Notes: generated by a model from the sequence alone, not told the origin. A DNA stretch of 64,000 bases from Mesorhizobium amorphae CCNWGS0123 (GCF_001686985.1 NZ_CP015318.1:5330001-5394000), one strand, 5' to 3'. Positions 27,139 to 36,533 are shown, counted from the stretch's first letter. Translations and numbers: made by a program.

Positions 27139-28044
27139 ATGGTGATGCACCTGGTGTTTGGGATCGGTCACATAAAGCTGAATGTCCGAAACGTAGCGGC
27201 CATGGTGCACGACTCGACGGAGATCCTCGGTTTGCGGGTGACCAAGCAGGCGGCCGGCGAAACTTGGCTCAGTTCGAATGGCCGCAAGGCCGAGCTCGTT
27301 CTTCTCGAATCCGATGAGAACTCCTGCCACACGATCGGATTGGAAGCCCTGACGGCCGAGGCTGTGGCGGAAGCCGCCTCGCGCGTGGACGGCACCGGCT
27401 GCCGTGTCCTCTCGCGCGAACCCAGTCTGGCCTGCTGCGATGCCGGCGTGACCTTCGCAACGCCGGAAGGACTGCGCTTCGAGGTTCACACGCCGGCGCG
27501 CGACGACATGTACAATCCGCGCTACCCTACCAACGGCATCAAGCCGCGGCGGCTCGACCACATCAACCTCATCACGCCCGATCCGGTCGCCACCAGGCGG
27601 CAGCTCGCCGAGATCTGCGGCATGCAGCTCACCGAGCGCATGGTCAACGAAGCCCTGAGCTGGATGCATGGCGGCAACCGCCAGCATCACATTCTCGGGC
27701 TGGTGAAGGGCCCGGTCGGACTTCACCACTACTCCTTCGAATTCAGCCACTTCAGCGACTACTGTCGGCTGGGCGACATTCTCGACGGGTTCGACCGTCA
27801 GGTCCTTTGGGGGCCAGGACGCCACCGCCCGGGCGACAACACCTACGCCTACTACCTGGATGCCAGCGGATCGATCGTCGAGTGCTCCGGCGCCATGCAC
27901 ACGGTAGCCGACGACGCCCACTTCGTGCCGAACGTCATCACCAACCTGGAGCGGCCAGGAAACGTCCGCCAGATGAATGTCTGGGGTTCTCCCGCCCCCC
28001 AGGAATGGCGCGAGCACCATTTTCCATTCGCCAGGATCGACTGA
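27139..28044 (+). CDS. Extradiol ring-cleavage dioxygenase, VOC superfamily
   Basis: The 301-residue two-domain vicinal-oxygen-chelate protein has the Fe(II) triad of type I extradiol dioxygenases in the C-terminal half: His in RRLDHINLI, His in GLHHYSFEF and Glu in SGSIVECSGAM. It would open a catechol-type ring next to the hydroxyls. The frame starts at ATG 27139; the ATG at 27145 has better spacing from the AGGAGGAG ribosome-binding site and may be the true start. Neighbouring LigJ and LigK imply a product that leads to 4-oxalomesaconate, but the ring substrate is not settled by sequence. Confidence 0.88.
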   Translation: MVMHLVFGIGHIKLNVRNVAAMVHDSTEILGLRVTKQAAGETWLSSNGRKAELVLLESDENSCHTIGLEALTAEAVAEAASRVDGTGCRVLSREPSLACCDAGVTFATPEGLRFEVHTPARDDMYNPRYPTNGIKPRRLDHINLITPDPVATRRQLAEICGMQLTERMVNEALSWMHGGNRQHHILGLVKGPVGLHHYSFEFSHFSDYCRLGDILDGFDRQVLWGPGRHRPGDNTYAYYLDASGSIVECSGAMHTVADDAHFVPNVITNLERPGNVRQMNVWGSPAPQEWREHHFPFARID

Positions 28045-28144
28045 TCGGGAAGGCGCGAGGACTGGCGGCGATTCGGCACACAGTACAAGGAATCAACGCG
28101 AAGCGGCTCCACCGGTGGGGCGCTGCTTCCGATAGGAGATTGCC

Positions 28145-29026
28145 ATGCAGGAAAAACTGACGTTCTTGTCCGACGGCCTGAAACTGTCGGCGATTCTGCA
28201 CATTCCCGACAGCCACCGTCCCGGACAGAAGCTGCCGGCGTTCATCGTCTGCCACGGCTTCGTCGGTTCCAAGGACGAGTCGCACGCCCAGATCCAGGCG
28301 GAGATGATGGAAGCGTTCGGCTACGCCGCGCTCCGCTTCGACTTCCGATGCTGCGGCGAGAGCGAAGGCGAGCGCGCCCAGGTGCGCTGCTTCGACCAGG
28401 TCGCTGACGCGAAGAACGCGCTGACCTTCCTCGCCGGGCGTCCCGAGATCGACCCGAAGCGAATCGGCATCACCGGCCACAGCTTCGGTGCAGCGGTTTC
28501 GGTCTATACAGCCGGGGTCGACGAGCGGTTCGCCTGCGTCATCTCCTCATGCGGCTGGGGTCACGGCGAGCGGAAGTTCCGCGGCCAGCACCCGACACCG
28601 GAAGCCTGGGAGCGTTTCATGGGCCTGCTCGAGAAGGGACGAGAGCACAAGCGCGCGACGGGCGAGAGCATGTGGATCTCGCGCTTCGACGCCGTGCCGA
28701 TCCCGGAAAAATTGCGCAAGAACCTGTCGCCCAAGGCGATCATGGAAATCCCGACCGAGACGGCATGGAGCATGATGAACTTCAGGGCGGATGACGTGGT
28801 GGCCAACATCGCGCCGCGGCCGGCCCTGTTCTTCCACACCGCCGACGACATCATCACGCCGACCGAGCAATCCATCCGCCTGTTCGAGAAGGCCAGGCAG
28901 CCAGCCGAGCTGATGCTGATCACGGGCACCGCCCATTTCCCGCTCGCCCCGGAGGACGCGCCGCGCACTAGGATGATGATCAAGGGCTGGCTCGACAAAT
29001 TCTTCCCGGCAACGCCGGTCGCTTGA
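28145..29026 (+). CDS. Alpha/beta hydrolase
   Basis: The 293-residue enzyme has an HG oxyanion-hole motif (FIVCHGFVGSKDE), a nucleophile elbow GHSFGAAVS, an acid around FFHTADDIITP and a His in ITGTAHFPLAP. It resembles dienelactone-hydrolase or carboxylesterase-like proteins. Within the ring-cleavage run it may hydrolyse the cleavage product or a methyl ester formed from a methoxy ring (inference). ATG 28145 follows GGAGAT. Confidence 0.88.
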   Translation: MQEKLTFLSDGLKLSAILHIPDSHRPGQKLPAFIVCHGFVGSKDESHAQIQAEMMEAFGYAALRFDFRCCGESEGERAQVRCFDQVADAKNALTFLAGRPEIDPKRIGITGHSFGAAVSVYTAGVDERFACVISSCGWGHGERKFRGQHPTPEAWERFMGLLEKGREHKRATGESMWISRFDAVPIPEKLRKNLSPKAIMEIPTETAWSMMNFRADDVVANIAPRPALFFHTADDIITPTEQSIRLFEKARQPAELMLITGTAHFPLAPEDAPRTRMMIKGWLDKFFPATPVA

Positions 29027-29058
29027 GGTCAGCACAGCCAGACCAGGAGACATCAGGC

Positions 29059-30096
29059 ATGCCCGTCGCCCAGGAAACCGAACTAACCGATTTTGCCACT
29101 GCGCTCCTGCATGCTGCCGGCTATACGCCGGATGAGGCGGCACAGACCGCGCGGCTGCTGGTGTGGGCGAATCTGCGCGGCGCGGATTCGCACGGTGTTC
29201 TCAGGATCCCGCGCTACGTCGAGATGATCAAGACCGCCGTCGTCCGCACCGGTCAACAGCCGAAGCTGATCCGGGAATTCGGAGCGACCTGCGTGTTCGA
29301 CTACGGAAAGGCGCCGGGCGCCGTCGCCATGATGCATGCGGCCGGCAAGGCCGGCGATCTGGCGGAAAAGTTCGGCATCGGCTGGTGCAGTGCGCGCGCC
29401 ATTTCGCATGCCGGCGCAATCGGCTACTTCACGACCCAACTGGCCGGCCGCGGCCTCATCGGCATCGCCATGACGGCGTCGAGGCCGCTCATGAGCTACT
29501 TCGGCGCAAAGGGCGAGGCCCTGTCGACGAATCCCCTATCTATCGCCGTTCCGCGGCCTGATGGCGCCGATCCGATCGTGCTCGACATGTCCACGGCCGC
29601 CGTCGCGCTCGGCAAGATCATGGCGGCGAAGGATTCCGGCAACCCGATCCCCAAGGGCTGGGCCATCGACGCCAACGGCGTCGAAACGCAGGACCCGCAT
29701 GCGGTGGCAGCCATACTGCCGATGGCCGGCCCAAAGGGATCCGGCCTGTCGTTGATGATCGAAGTTCTGTCGAGCGTGCTGGTAGGCAACGCCGTCATCG
29801 CGCCGTTCCTGCGCGGCGAGAAGAATGGCGGCTTCAATGGCCTTATGCTTGCCGTCAATCCGGCGGCCTTCGGCGACACACCGTCCTTTCTCGCCTCGGT
29901 GGAAAGCCTCGCCGGCACGATCCATGCGCTCGATCCGGCAGCCGGCTCCGATGGCGTGAAACTACCCGGCGAACGCGGCTTCCAGACCGGGCGGGAACGC
30001 ATGGCCAACGGCATCCCGCTGGCGAAGGGCACCGCCAGGAACCTCGCCGATGCAGCCGTACGGCTCGGGCTTGCGGTGCCGGCTTTCCTGCAGTGA
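29059..30096 (+). CDS. Malate/L-lactate/ureidoglycolate dehydrogenase-family (Ldh) oxidoreductase
   Basis: The 345-residue protein has the Ldh family fold, with RGADSHGVLRIPRYVEMI near the N-terminus and GPKGSGLSLMIEVL in the second half. Members reduce 2-oxo acids or imino acids with NAD(P)H. I start at ATG 29059 after CAGGAG; the frame from 29023 overlaps the previous gene. In this run a reductase for a 2-oxo acid ring-cleavage intermediate is plausible. Confidence 0.9.
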   Translation: MPVAQETELTDFATALLHAAGYTPDEAAQTARLLVWANLRGADSHGVLRIPRYVEMIKTAVVRTGQQPKLIREFGATCVFDYGKAPGAVAMMHAAGKAGDLAEKFGIGWCSARAISHAGAIGYFTTQLAGRGLIGIAMTASRPLMSYFGAKGEALSTNPLSIAVPRPDGADPIVLDMSTAAVALGKIMAAKDSGNPIPKGWAIDANGVETQDPHAVAAILPMAGPKGSGLSLMIEVLSSVLVGNAVIAPFLRGEKNGGFNGLMLAVNPAAFGDTPSFLASVESLAGTIHALDPAAGSDGVKLPGERGFQTGRERMANGIPLAKGTARNLADAAVRLGLAVPAFLQ

Positions 30097-30121
30097 TGCC
30101 GCGCGACAGGGGTATCCCTAG

Positions 30122-31675
30122 ATGACGCAGAATGAAGCGGACGTCGTGGTGGTCGGGCTCGGCCCGGTCGGCATCACCTTGTGCAATCTTCTTGCGGCAG
30201 CAGGAGTTCGGGTTGAAGGCATTGACGCCGCTGACGACGTCTACGCACTGCCTCGCGCAATCGGCATGGACCACGAGGTGATGCGGGTCTTCCAGAACAT
30301 CGGCGCGGCCGACGCCATTGCCGCGGCGACGGGCCAATATCGCGCCTCGGAATACAGATCCGCTGACGGTGTCGTGTTGCGCCGGTTCGAGTCCCCTGCC
30401 GAGCCCTACCCGCTTGCCTGGCCACCCTATATGACCTTCCTTCAGCCGGAGCTCGAACGGGCTCTGCGCGCCAACGGCAAGCGGTTCCCCAACCTGACGC
30501 TGCGCACGGGGACGGAACTCGTCAGCCTTGAGAACCCCGAAAGACCCGTCCTGACGCTGCACGACAAGGTGAGCGGCGATCGCTCAAAGCGCACCCCGCG
30601 CTATGTCGTCGGTTGCGACGGCGCAGCGAGCTTCGTCAGGCGCAGGCTGGGCGTCGCGATGGAGGACCTCGACTTCGACGAACCCTGGCTCGTGGTGGAC
30701 ATGATACTGGAGGACGGGCACGTCCCATTGCCGGAGACCAACGTCCAGTTCTGCGATCCCGCGCGCCCGCACACATATGTTTGCGGGCCCGATCGGCTAC
30801 GACGCTGGGAGTTCATGATCCTACCCGGTGAAAATCCGGTGGAGATCAACCGACCGGAACGGATCTGGCAGTTGCTCTCGCCCTGGCTTCGGCCGGACCA
30901 GGCCAGGCTTTGGCGCTCGGCGACCTACAACTTCCACGCTCTTGTTGCGCGGCAATGGCGGGTGGGCAGCGTCTTTCTTGCCGGCGATGCCTGCCACATG
31001 ACCCCGCCGTTTCTCGCGCAGGGAATGGTGCAGGGCATCAAGGATGCAGCCAATCTTGCATGGAAGCTGACCCATGCGATCGGCGGTGGACCGGAGCGCC
31101 TGCTCGGCACTTACCAGGCCGAGCGCAGGCCGTTCATACGCGAAGTTATCGAGATCACGAAACGACTGGGAAAAGTCATCTGCGAGTTGGACCCAGGCAA
31201 AGCCCGCGCCCGCGATGCCGAGATGGTTGCGGCCATGCACACGGGCCAAGGTGTCCAGGTCCGGCAGAACCTCTTTCCGCCCATCCGTCATGGACTTGTC
31301 GGGTCATCTACAGCTGGGGCCGGCGAGCCCTGTCCACAGCCGTGGGTCGTCGGGCCCTTCGACCGAATGCGGCTCGACGACGCTTTGCCGCCCGGGTTCC
31401 AGCTTCTCATCACCGGCGATTTGGATCCCTCCCCCGACCTTCTAGACACGTCGCGCGAGGCAGGCGTTGCCGTGCATCGCGTGGTGCAGGAGAGGTCCTA
31501 TCCTTCGCTGTTGGTGGAAGAAGACCGCGTGCTCGCGGACTGGCTGGCCTCAAAGGGTGCACGCGCTGTTCTGGTGCGGCCCGACCATGTGGTTTTCGGT
31601 ACGGCCGCTGATGCAGGGGAGGCAGAGCAACTCGTTCATCAAATGCAGACGATGCTGGCAGCAACCGACCAATGA
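30122..31675 (+). CDS. FAD-dependent aromatic hydroxylase, MhpA-like
   Basis: The 517-residue flavoprotein monooxygenase resembles 3-(3-hydroxyphenyl)propionate hydroxylase. It has the N-terminal FAD motif VVVGLGPVGITLCNLLAAAG, the DG motif YVVGCDGAASFVRRRLG, and the GD motif FLAGDACHMTPPFLAQGM. It would hydroxylate a phenol next to the existing hydroxyl, preparing it for extradiol cleavage. It is last in the plus-strand run, 25 bp after the Ldh gene. The actual substrate is unknown. Confidence 0.92.
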   Translation: MTQNEADVVVVGLGPVGITLCNLLAAAGVRVEGIDAADDVYALPRAIGMDHEVMRVFQNIGAADAIAAATGQYRASEYRSADGVVLRRFESPAEPYPLAWPPYMTFLQPELERALRANGKRFPNLTLRTGTELVSLENPERPVLTLHDKVSGDRSKRTPRYVVGCDGAASFVRRRLGVAMEDLDFDEPWLVVDMILEDGHVPLPETNVQFCDPARPHTYVCGPDRLRRWEFMILPGENPVEINRPERIWQLLSPWLRPDQARLWRSATYNFHALVARQWRVGSVFLAGDACHMTPPFLAQGMVQGIKDAANLAWKLTHAIGGGPERLLGTYQAERRPFIREVIEITKRLGKVICELDPGKARARDAEMVAAMHTGQGVQVRQNLFPPIRHGLVGSSTAGAGEPCPQPWVVGPFDRMRLDDALPPGFQLLITGDLDPSPDLLDTSREAGVAVHRVVQERSYPSLLVEEDRVLADWLASKGARAVLVRPDHVVFGTAADAGEAEQLVHQMQTMLAATDQ

Positions 31676-31745
31676 TGCGTCGCGTGCGCCGTGCCGACCT
31701 CGGGTGCGAGCCAGACCGGCCGGGTGCCCTCTGAAGCGGCGCACC

Positions 31746-32366
31746 CTATGCGCGGGCGGCGGGCCGCTTCATGTGCCTGTAGAGATGCGCCTCGTGCATC
31801 GAGGTGAGCGTGGCCCTGACCATTTCTCCCGGCGAATCGTCCTTCATGAAGCTGGAGAGGCCGCCGTAGATGAGTTCGAGAACGACGCCGCCCACATAGA
31901 GTGGTTCGATATCGGAACCGCCGTAGGGGAAAAGCTTTCCGGACAGCAACTTGCCCAGGCCCTCCCACTGGTCCTTGAACAAGCGCAGATGCCGCTCTTC
32001 CAGTGTGTTGTCCCGGCGGGCGATCCGCAGCAGGTCGATGGCAAGCGTTCCCCAGCGCTTGTCCTTCGCCCGCTGGTTGGCCCAATCGCACATCGCGTCG
32101 ATGATCTCTTTCGGGTCATCGTAGCCGTCAAGTAGGCCGGTGAGTTCGACCACGTCGCCGCCCGCATGGCGTTCAAGCAGTTGAAGGAATATCTCTTCCT
32201 TTGTGGCGAAGTTCGAATAGAAGGCGCCCTTCGAATATCCGGCCTCTTCCGCGATGCGTTCGATGGTCGCGCCGGAGTAGCCGTCGCGAGCCACGACCTC
32301 GCTCGCCGACAGCAAAAGCTTCTCGCGGGTCAGAGCCTGGCTCTGTTCGCGTGTCAGTCGTGCCAT
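31746..32366 (-). CDS. TetR-family transcriptional regulator of the GATACY regulon
   Basis: The 206-residue regulator has a TetR helix-turn-helix in residues about 10-55 (SASEVVARDGYSGATIERIA, EAGYSKGAFYSNFATKEEIF) and a C-terminal helical ligand domain. ATG 32366 has an AAGGAC site; the much longer frame to 32939 is not real. A perfect palindrome at 32392-32408 lies in its own upstream region, and the same palindrome occurs before four other transcription units, so it is the obvious candidate to bind them. The inducer is unknown. Confidence 0.93.
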   Translation of the reverse strand: MARLTREQSQALTREKLLLSASEVVARDGYSGATIERIAEEAGYSKGAFYSNFATKEEIFLQLLERHAGGDVVELTGLLDGYDDPKEIIDAMCDWANQRAKDKRWGTLAIDLLRIARRDNTLEERHLRLFKDQWEGLGKLLSGKLFPYGGSDIEPLYVGGVVLELIYGGLSSFMKDDSPGEMVRATLTSMHEAHLYRHMKRPAARA

Positions 32367-32391
32367 CTTCTGTCCTTCCAGCCCATTATCT

Positions 32392-32408
32392 GGATACCTT
32401 TGGTATCC
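32392..32408. promoter_or_regulatory. Operator, GATACC family, site D, before tetR
   Basis: GGATACCTTTGGTATCC is a perfect 7-3-7 inverted repeat, 26 bp upstream of the TetR start codon. Its spacer is 3 bp, one less than in the other sites. Confidence 0.7.
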
Positions 32409-32422
32409 GAATCGACCGAAGG

Positions 32423-32779
32423 TTAGAGGGCCGAAACAATACAGGCAAGCGCCCAGAAAATCGGGTATTCGGGGCCCATCAGCTGCCAGCGCCAGCGCGG
32501 GCCATTGATGCGCACCACCGCATACGCCGCCCCCAGCAAGACAGCCACGGCGCATGCTGCGGCCCATCGCGGATGGATGTTGAACACCATTCCAACGGCG
32601 GCAAGAACCTCCAGTACTATCGTCAGCACGATGAAAGGCTTTCCAGGCTTCAGTCCGGCGGCCTCGAACGTCTTCGTCGCCTTTTCGAAGTTCCTTATCT
32701 TTCCGACGAGATGCGGAAGGAACCAGAGGCCGCACAGAATGCGCAGAAGATCGATTGGCGTTAGCGTAAACTCCAGCAC
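32423..32779 (-). CDS. DoxX-like small membrane protein
   Basis: The 118-residue protein has four hydrophobic segments, about residues 8-25, 45-65, 72-90 and 98-116, with the family-like LCGLWFLPHLVGKIRNFEKA near the N-terminus. The GTG at 32779 is the likely start because GGAGGGA precedes it; the longer frame to 32974 has a non-hydrophobic extension. It lies between TetR and the divergent MDR gene. Its physiological role is not known. Confidence 0.78.
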   Translation of the reverse strand: MLEFTLTPIDLLRILCGLWFLPHLVGKIRNFEKATKTFEAAGLKPGKPFIVLTIVLEVLAAVGMVFNIHPRWAAACAVAVLLGAAYAVVRINGPRWRWQLMGPEYPIFWALACIVSAL

Positions 32780-32965
32780 TGATCCCTCCGTGTAGGACGC
32801 TGAACAGGCCTTCGATGCCTTCATCTGTCCTTGTTGCCTGGATGGCGCGACGTTCTCTCGTTGAGCGAGCGAAGTTCGTGCTGCGAAAGCGTTCGTCGCC
32901 GGGCCGCAACCGGCCGGCGTATGCCGAAATCTCCTGCAAATGCTGTCGTCAGTGGAAATCGGCTC

Positions 32966-32993
32966 TTGCGTCACTCAATCCAGATACTATACG
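32966..32993 (+). promoter_or_regulatory. Sigma70-like promoter toward the MDR-ligJ-ligK operon
   Basis: TTGCGT (32966-32971) and TATACG (32988-32993) are 16 bp apart, with the -10 inside operator E. Confidence 0.45.
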
Positions 32994-33000
32994 GTATCTG
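32981..33000. promoter_or_regulatory. Operator, GATACY family, site E
   Basis: CAGATACTATACGGTATCTG is an 8-4-8 inverted repeat with one mismatch. It lies about 60 bp before the MDR gene at 33062. On the minus strand TTGACA (33020-33015) lies 16 bp before GATACC (32998-32993), so it could also control a divergent promoter toward the DoxX-like gene. Confidence 0.7.
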
Positions 33001-33061
33001 AAGTCCGATGAGAATGTCAATGAGGCATCTCCGCGAACCGACATATTGGGAGGAACAGACG

Positions 33062-34171
33062 ATGACGATCATGATGCGGGCGGCACGGCTGCATGCCGTG
33101 AACGAGCCGATGCGTGTCGAGCAAGTGGCGAAGCCGGTGGCGTCCGGAACGGACGTGGTCGTCGAGGTCAAGGCCTGCGGGATGGTGCCCAACCTCGCGA
33201 ACGTGCTGAACAACTGGGAAACCTGGTACCCTCATCAGCCGCTGCCGACGAAGCCGGCGATCTTCGGCCTCGACCCGGCGGGCATCGTGCATCAGGTCGG
33301 CAACCAGGTCGTGGCGATCAAGCCTGGCGACCGCGTGTACGTCAATCCGCTACGCTCCTGCGGCGCATGCCATGCCTGCGTCAGCGGCCATCAGGCGAAG
33401 TGCGAGTACTTCACCTTCAATGGCTACTTCGGCTTCAACAGGAACAGCCTTGAGATCTACAAGCGCTATCCGGAAGGCGGCTTTGCCCAGTTCATGTGTG
33501 CGCCCCAGAATTCGATCATCAAGATCCCCGACAACATGACCTTTCCGCAGGCCGCCCGCATGGGTTACCTCGGGACATCCTATTCCGCGATCAAGAAGTT
33601 CGGCATACCGACCGGCAAGTCGCTGATCATCAATGGTGCGACAGGCACACTGGGCGTCGGCGCCACTCTGTTCGCTCTCGCCATGGGAGTCTCGACCATC
33701 TACGCGGTGGCCCGCGGCAAGCCCCTGCTCGAGCGGCTGAAACAGCTAGCCCCGAACCGGGTCCAGATATTCTCCAACCAGGTCGGTAAGGTCGCCGACT
33801 GGGTCCGCTCGCAGACCAACGGTCTTGGCGCCGACTTCATGCTCGATTGCCTCGGCGCGGTCGCCGACGTCAATGCCATGAAGGACGCCATGATGGGCGT
33901 CAGGCGCGGCGGCCGCATCGTCAACATCGGCGGCACCGGCAGCGACATGCTGTTCAACACCAAATGGTGGATGGACAATTCGATGGAGCTGATCGGCTCG
34001 GCTTGGCTAAGTACGGCCGAGGGCATGGAGATCGCCGAGATGGTCCGCTCCGGCACGATCGATCTCTCGGTGCTGGAGGCCAGGACGTATCCGCTCGAGC
34101 AGATCAACGAGGCCATCAACGGTGTCGCTTCCGGTGACGGCGGCTTCACCAACTACGTGCTCGAACCGTAG
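33062..34171 (+). CDS. Zinc-type MDR alcohol dehydrogenase, atypical catalytic site (paralogue)
   Basis: The 369-residue MDR has structural-zinc cysteines in LRSCGACHACVSGHQAKC and a dinucleotide-binding region near LIINGATGTLGVGATLFAL. As in its paralogue at 24802-25923, the GHE catalytic-zinc motif is replaced by FGLDPAGIVHQVG. ATG 33062 follows GGGAGGA. It is the first gene of an operon with ligJ (69 bp) and ligK behind operator E, so it probably acts on an aldehyde or alcohol in the same pathway (inference). Confidence 0.88.
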   Translation: MTIMMRAARLHAVNEPMRVEQVAKPVASGTDVVVEVKACGMVPNLANVLNNWETWYPHQPLPTKPAIFGLDPAGIVHQVGNQVVAIKPGDRVYVNPLRSCGACHACVSGHQAKCEYFTFNGYFGFNRNSLEIYKRYPEGGFAQFMCAPQNSIIKIPDNMTFPQAARMGYLGTSYSAIKKFGIPTGKSLIINGATGTLGVGATLFALAMGVSTIYAVARGKPLLERLKQLAPNRVQIFSNQVGKVADWVRSQTNGLGADFMLDCLGAVADVNAMKDAMMGVRRGGRIVNIGGTGSDMLFNTKWWMDNSMELIGSAWLSTAEGMEIAEMVRSGTIDLSVLEARTYPLEQINEAINGVASGDGGFTNYVLEP

Positions 34172-34240
34172 GCGTGGCAATCGGCAGCGGCGGACTTCAG
34201 TGTCCGCCGCTGGCCGGATCGCGTCGCGAAGAGAATCGAA

Positions 34241-35263
34241 ATGATCATTGACTGCCACGGCCACTACACGAGCGAACCGCAAGACCATCATGCCTTTCGC
34301 AAGGCGCAGGTCGAGTTCGTCGAGGGCACGCGCGACGCAAAGCCCGCCTATCCCGGCATTGCAGACGACGTGCTGAGGGCAACGATCGAACAGAACCAAC
34401 TGCGCCTGCAGCGCGAACGAGGCTCCGACGTGACCATCCTGTCGCCACGGGCTTCGGGCATGGGCCATCATATCGGCAGCGCCGAGACCAATGCCGAGTG
34501 GTCGCGCATATCCAACGACTTGATCGCCCGCATCGTCGACATGTTCCCGGCCAACTTCGCCGGCGTATGCCAGCTGCCGCAATCGATGAGCGGCGACCTG
34601 AAGCCGGTCCTTGCCGAGCTCGAGCGCTGCGTCGTCGAACTCGGCTTCGTCGGCTGCAACCTCAATCCCGATCCGTCCGGCGGCTTCTGGTCGGCGCCGC
34701 CGATCCACGACCGCTACTGGTACCCGCTGTTCGAAAAGCTGGTCGAGCTGCAGGTGCCGGCCATGATTCATGTCTCCGGCTCCTGCAGCGCATGCCTGCA
34801 TACGACCGGCGCGCACTACATCAATGCGGATACCGCCGTGTTCATGCAGCTGATCCAGGGCGACCTGTTCAGCACGTTTCCCGATCTCAAGCTGATCATT
34901 CCGCATGGCGGCGGCGCCGCGCCCTACCATTGGGGACGCTATCGCGGCCTGGCGATGATGTTGGACAAGCCCGGACTGGGCGAGCACCTTCTGCGCAATG
35001 TCTTCTTCGACAGCTGCGTCTATCACCAGGCAGGCATCGACACGCTGTTCCGCGTCGTTGGTACGGCCAACATCCTGTTCGGGTCCGAATTGCTCGGAGC
35101 GGTCAAGGCTATCGACCCGGAAACCGGCTTCGACTTCGACGACACGCGGCGCTACATCGATGCGCTTTCGCTCGGCGAGGCCGAGCGGCGGGCCGTGTTC
35201 GAAGGCAATGCCCGCAAGGTCTATCCGCGGCTTGATACGCGGCTGAAGGCGCAAGGGCGCTAG
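34241..35263 (+). CDS. ligJ: 4-oxalomesaconate hydratase
   Basis: The 340-residue amidohydrolase-superfamily enzyme matches LigJ along its length as I recall the family: N-terminal MIIDCHGHYTSEP with the metal-binding His pair, ERGSDVTILSPRASGMGHHI, NLNPDPSGGFWSAPP, AMIHVSGSCSACLHTTGAHY, IPHGGGAAPYHWGRYRG and FDDTRRYIDAL. It hydrates 4-oxalomesaconate to 4-carboxy-4-hydroxy-2-oxoadipate in the protocatechuate 4,5-cleavage and gallate pathways. The adjacent LigK supports this. Confidence 0.93.
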   Translation: MIIDCHGHYTSEPQDHHAFRKAQVEFVEGTRDAKPAYPGIADDVLRATIEQNQLRLQRERGSDVTILSPRASGMGHHIGSAETNAEWSRISNDLIARIVDMFPANFAGVCQLPQSMSGDLKPVLAELERCVVELGFVGCNLNPDPSGGFWSAPPIHDRYWYPLFEKLVELQVPAMIHVSGSCSACLHTTGAHYINADTAVFMQLIQGDLFSTFPDLKLIIPHGGGAAPYHWGRYRGLAMMLDKPGLGEHLLRNVFFDSCVYHQAGIDTLFRVVGTANILFGSELLGAVKAIDPETGFDFDDTRRYIDALSLGEAERRAVFEGNARKVYPRLDTRLKAQGR

Positions 35264-35331
35264 GCCGCCCAATGAGCACAGTTCGGGCGCGGCGCCAGAC
35301 GCAGTACCTCATCTTTCCAGGAGAACAACCT

Positions 35332-36003
35332 ATGGCCAAAGTCGTCACCAAGACCGAGCGCACGCCTCTCGAGATATGCGAGGCACTTGGCCAGCTTGGC
35401 GTGGCCACGGTCCATGAGGCGCAGGGTCGGACGGGCCTGCTCGCTGCTCGGCTACGACCCATCTATGATGGCGCCAGGATTGGCGGCAACGCTCTGACGT
35501 GCGAAGTCGCGCCAGGCGACAACTGGATGATCCATGTCGCGCTGGAACAGGCGCGGCCAGGAGACGTCCTCGTCGTCACCCCGACATCGCCTTGCGAGGA
35601 CGGCTATTTCGGCGACTTGCTGGCCGAGTCGGCCAAGGCGCAAGGCATCAGGGGCCTCATCATTGACGCTGGCGCGCGCGATGTCTCGACGCTGCGCGCC
35701 ATGGCTTTTCCGGTCTGGTCGAGGGCGATCAGCGCGCAGGGGACCGTCAAGGAGACGCTTGGCAACGTCCAGGTGCCGATCGTCTGCGCCGGTGCCCACA
35801 TCCGGCCAGGCGACGTGATCGTGGCCGATGACGACGGCGTGTGCGTGGTGCCGCGCGAAACCGCTGCAAAGATCCTCGAAATCGCCCGCAAACGTGAGGC
35901 GATGGAAGAAGAAAAGCAAAGCCTCTACGCTGCGGGCAAGTTGAGCCTCGATGTCAACGATATGCGCGAGCGCCTGCGACGCAAGGGCCTCATCTACGAA
36001 TAG
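35332..36003 (+). CDS. ligK: 4-carboxy-4-hydroxy-2-oxoadipate aldolase / oxaloacetate decarboxylase
   Basis: The 223-residue RraA/HMG-aldolase-fold protein shows LGVATVHEAQGRTGLL, EDGYFGDLLAESAKAQG, GLIIDAGARDV and VIVADDDGVCVVPR, features of class II pyruvate aldolases of the LigK/ProA type. It splits 4-carboxy-4-hydroxy-2-oxoadipate to pyruvate and oxaloacetate, the step after LigJ. The start is ATG 35332 with CAGGAGA; an upstream frame to 35272 is not needed. Confidence 0.93.
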   Translation: MAKVVTKTERTPLEICEALGQLGVATVHEAQGRTGLLAARLRPIYDGARIGGNALTCEVAPGDNWMIHVALEQARPGDVLVVTPTSPCEDGYFGDLLAESAKAQGIRGLIIDAGARDVSTLRAMAFPVWSRAISAQGTVKETLGNVQVPIVCAGAHIRPGDVIVADDDGVCVVPRETAAKILEIARKREAMEEEKQSLYAAGKLSLDVNDMRERLRRKGLIYE

Positions 36004-36300
36004 GACTACTCTGTCGGCTACGACCGACAAAGTACGCAATCCAAGCGCACTTATGCGACCCCGCTGAGCCGTTTTGTCAGTGATATGCCTTGTGATAGTC
36101 CCCCCGAAGAATCAGTGGAACGGTCAAAAGCCGCCCACAACATTCCCACTCGCCCGGAGTCGGTAGCCAGGGCGCCATCTGCCTGGAGAGTGAGATCAGG
36201 ACGCCGAGTGATGGATCGCCTTGACATCCGAAAAGGCCTGGCAGCCCGTTTCATCGCCGGCTTGATAGCGGAATGTGGTGCTCTGTTGCTTTTCCAGAAG
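36004..36300. other. Intergenic region left of the repeat
   Basis: This stretch of about 300 bp after ligK has no convincing gene. Short frames in it lack ribosome-binding sites and family features. Confidence 0.5.
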
Positions 36301-36468
36301 GGGGTTCGAGTCCACGTTTTGGGCCCGTTGATAAAAATATAAAGAAATCAATACATTAGACTGGTGTTTTGGTGGGCCCGGAGGACGTATTAAAATCCTT
36401 GATTTTATTGAGTTTTTCGTGGGCAAAAATAAGAAATCTTCCCGTATCGTTCCGCATGGTCCCGTGAC
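36301..36468. repeat. Left copy of a diverged direct repeat with tRNA-3'-end-like tracts
   Basis: This AT-richer segment aligns with 45811-45987. Shared blocks include GGGGTTCGAGTCCACG (T-arm-like), an identical 27-bp block at 36367-36393 containing GGTGGGCCCGGAGGACGTAT, and CTTCCCGTAT with ATGGTCCCG toward the end. The reverse complement of the 27-bp block reads like a tRNA acceptor end (TCCTCCGGGCCCACCA). It is probably an attachment-site relic; no complete tRNA can be folded from it. Confidence 0.65.
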
Positions 36469-36533
36469 GTCAAACAGTCGACTGGAGCGGTCCTATGTAG
36501 CAAACGCACCAGTGCTTTTGCTCCATAAGGCCG

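Noticed and set aside
36301..36330. tRNA gene at GGGGTTCGAGTCCACG
   Set aside because: Only a T-arm-like sequence is present. No anticodon arm, D-arm or matching acceptor stem can be found around it, and the same holds for the copy at 45811.
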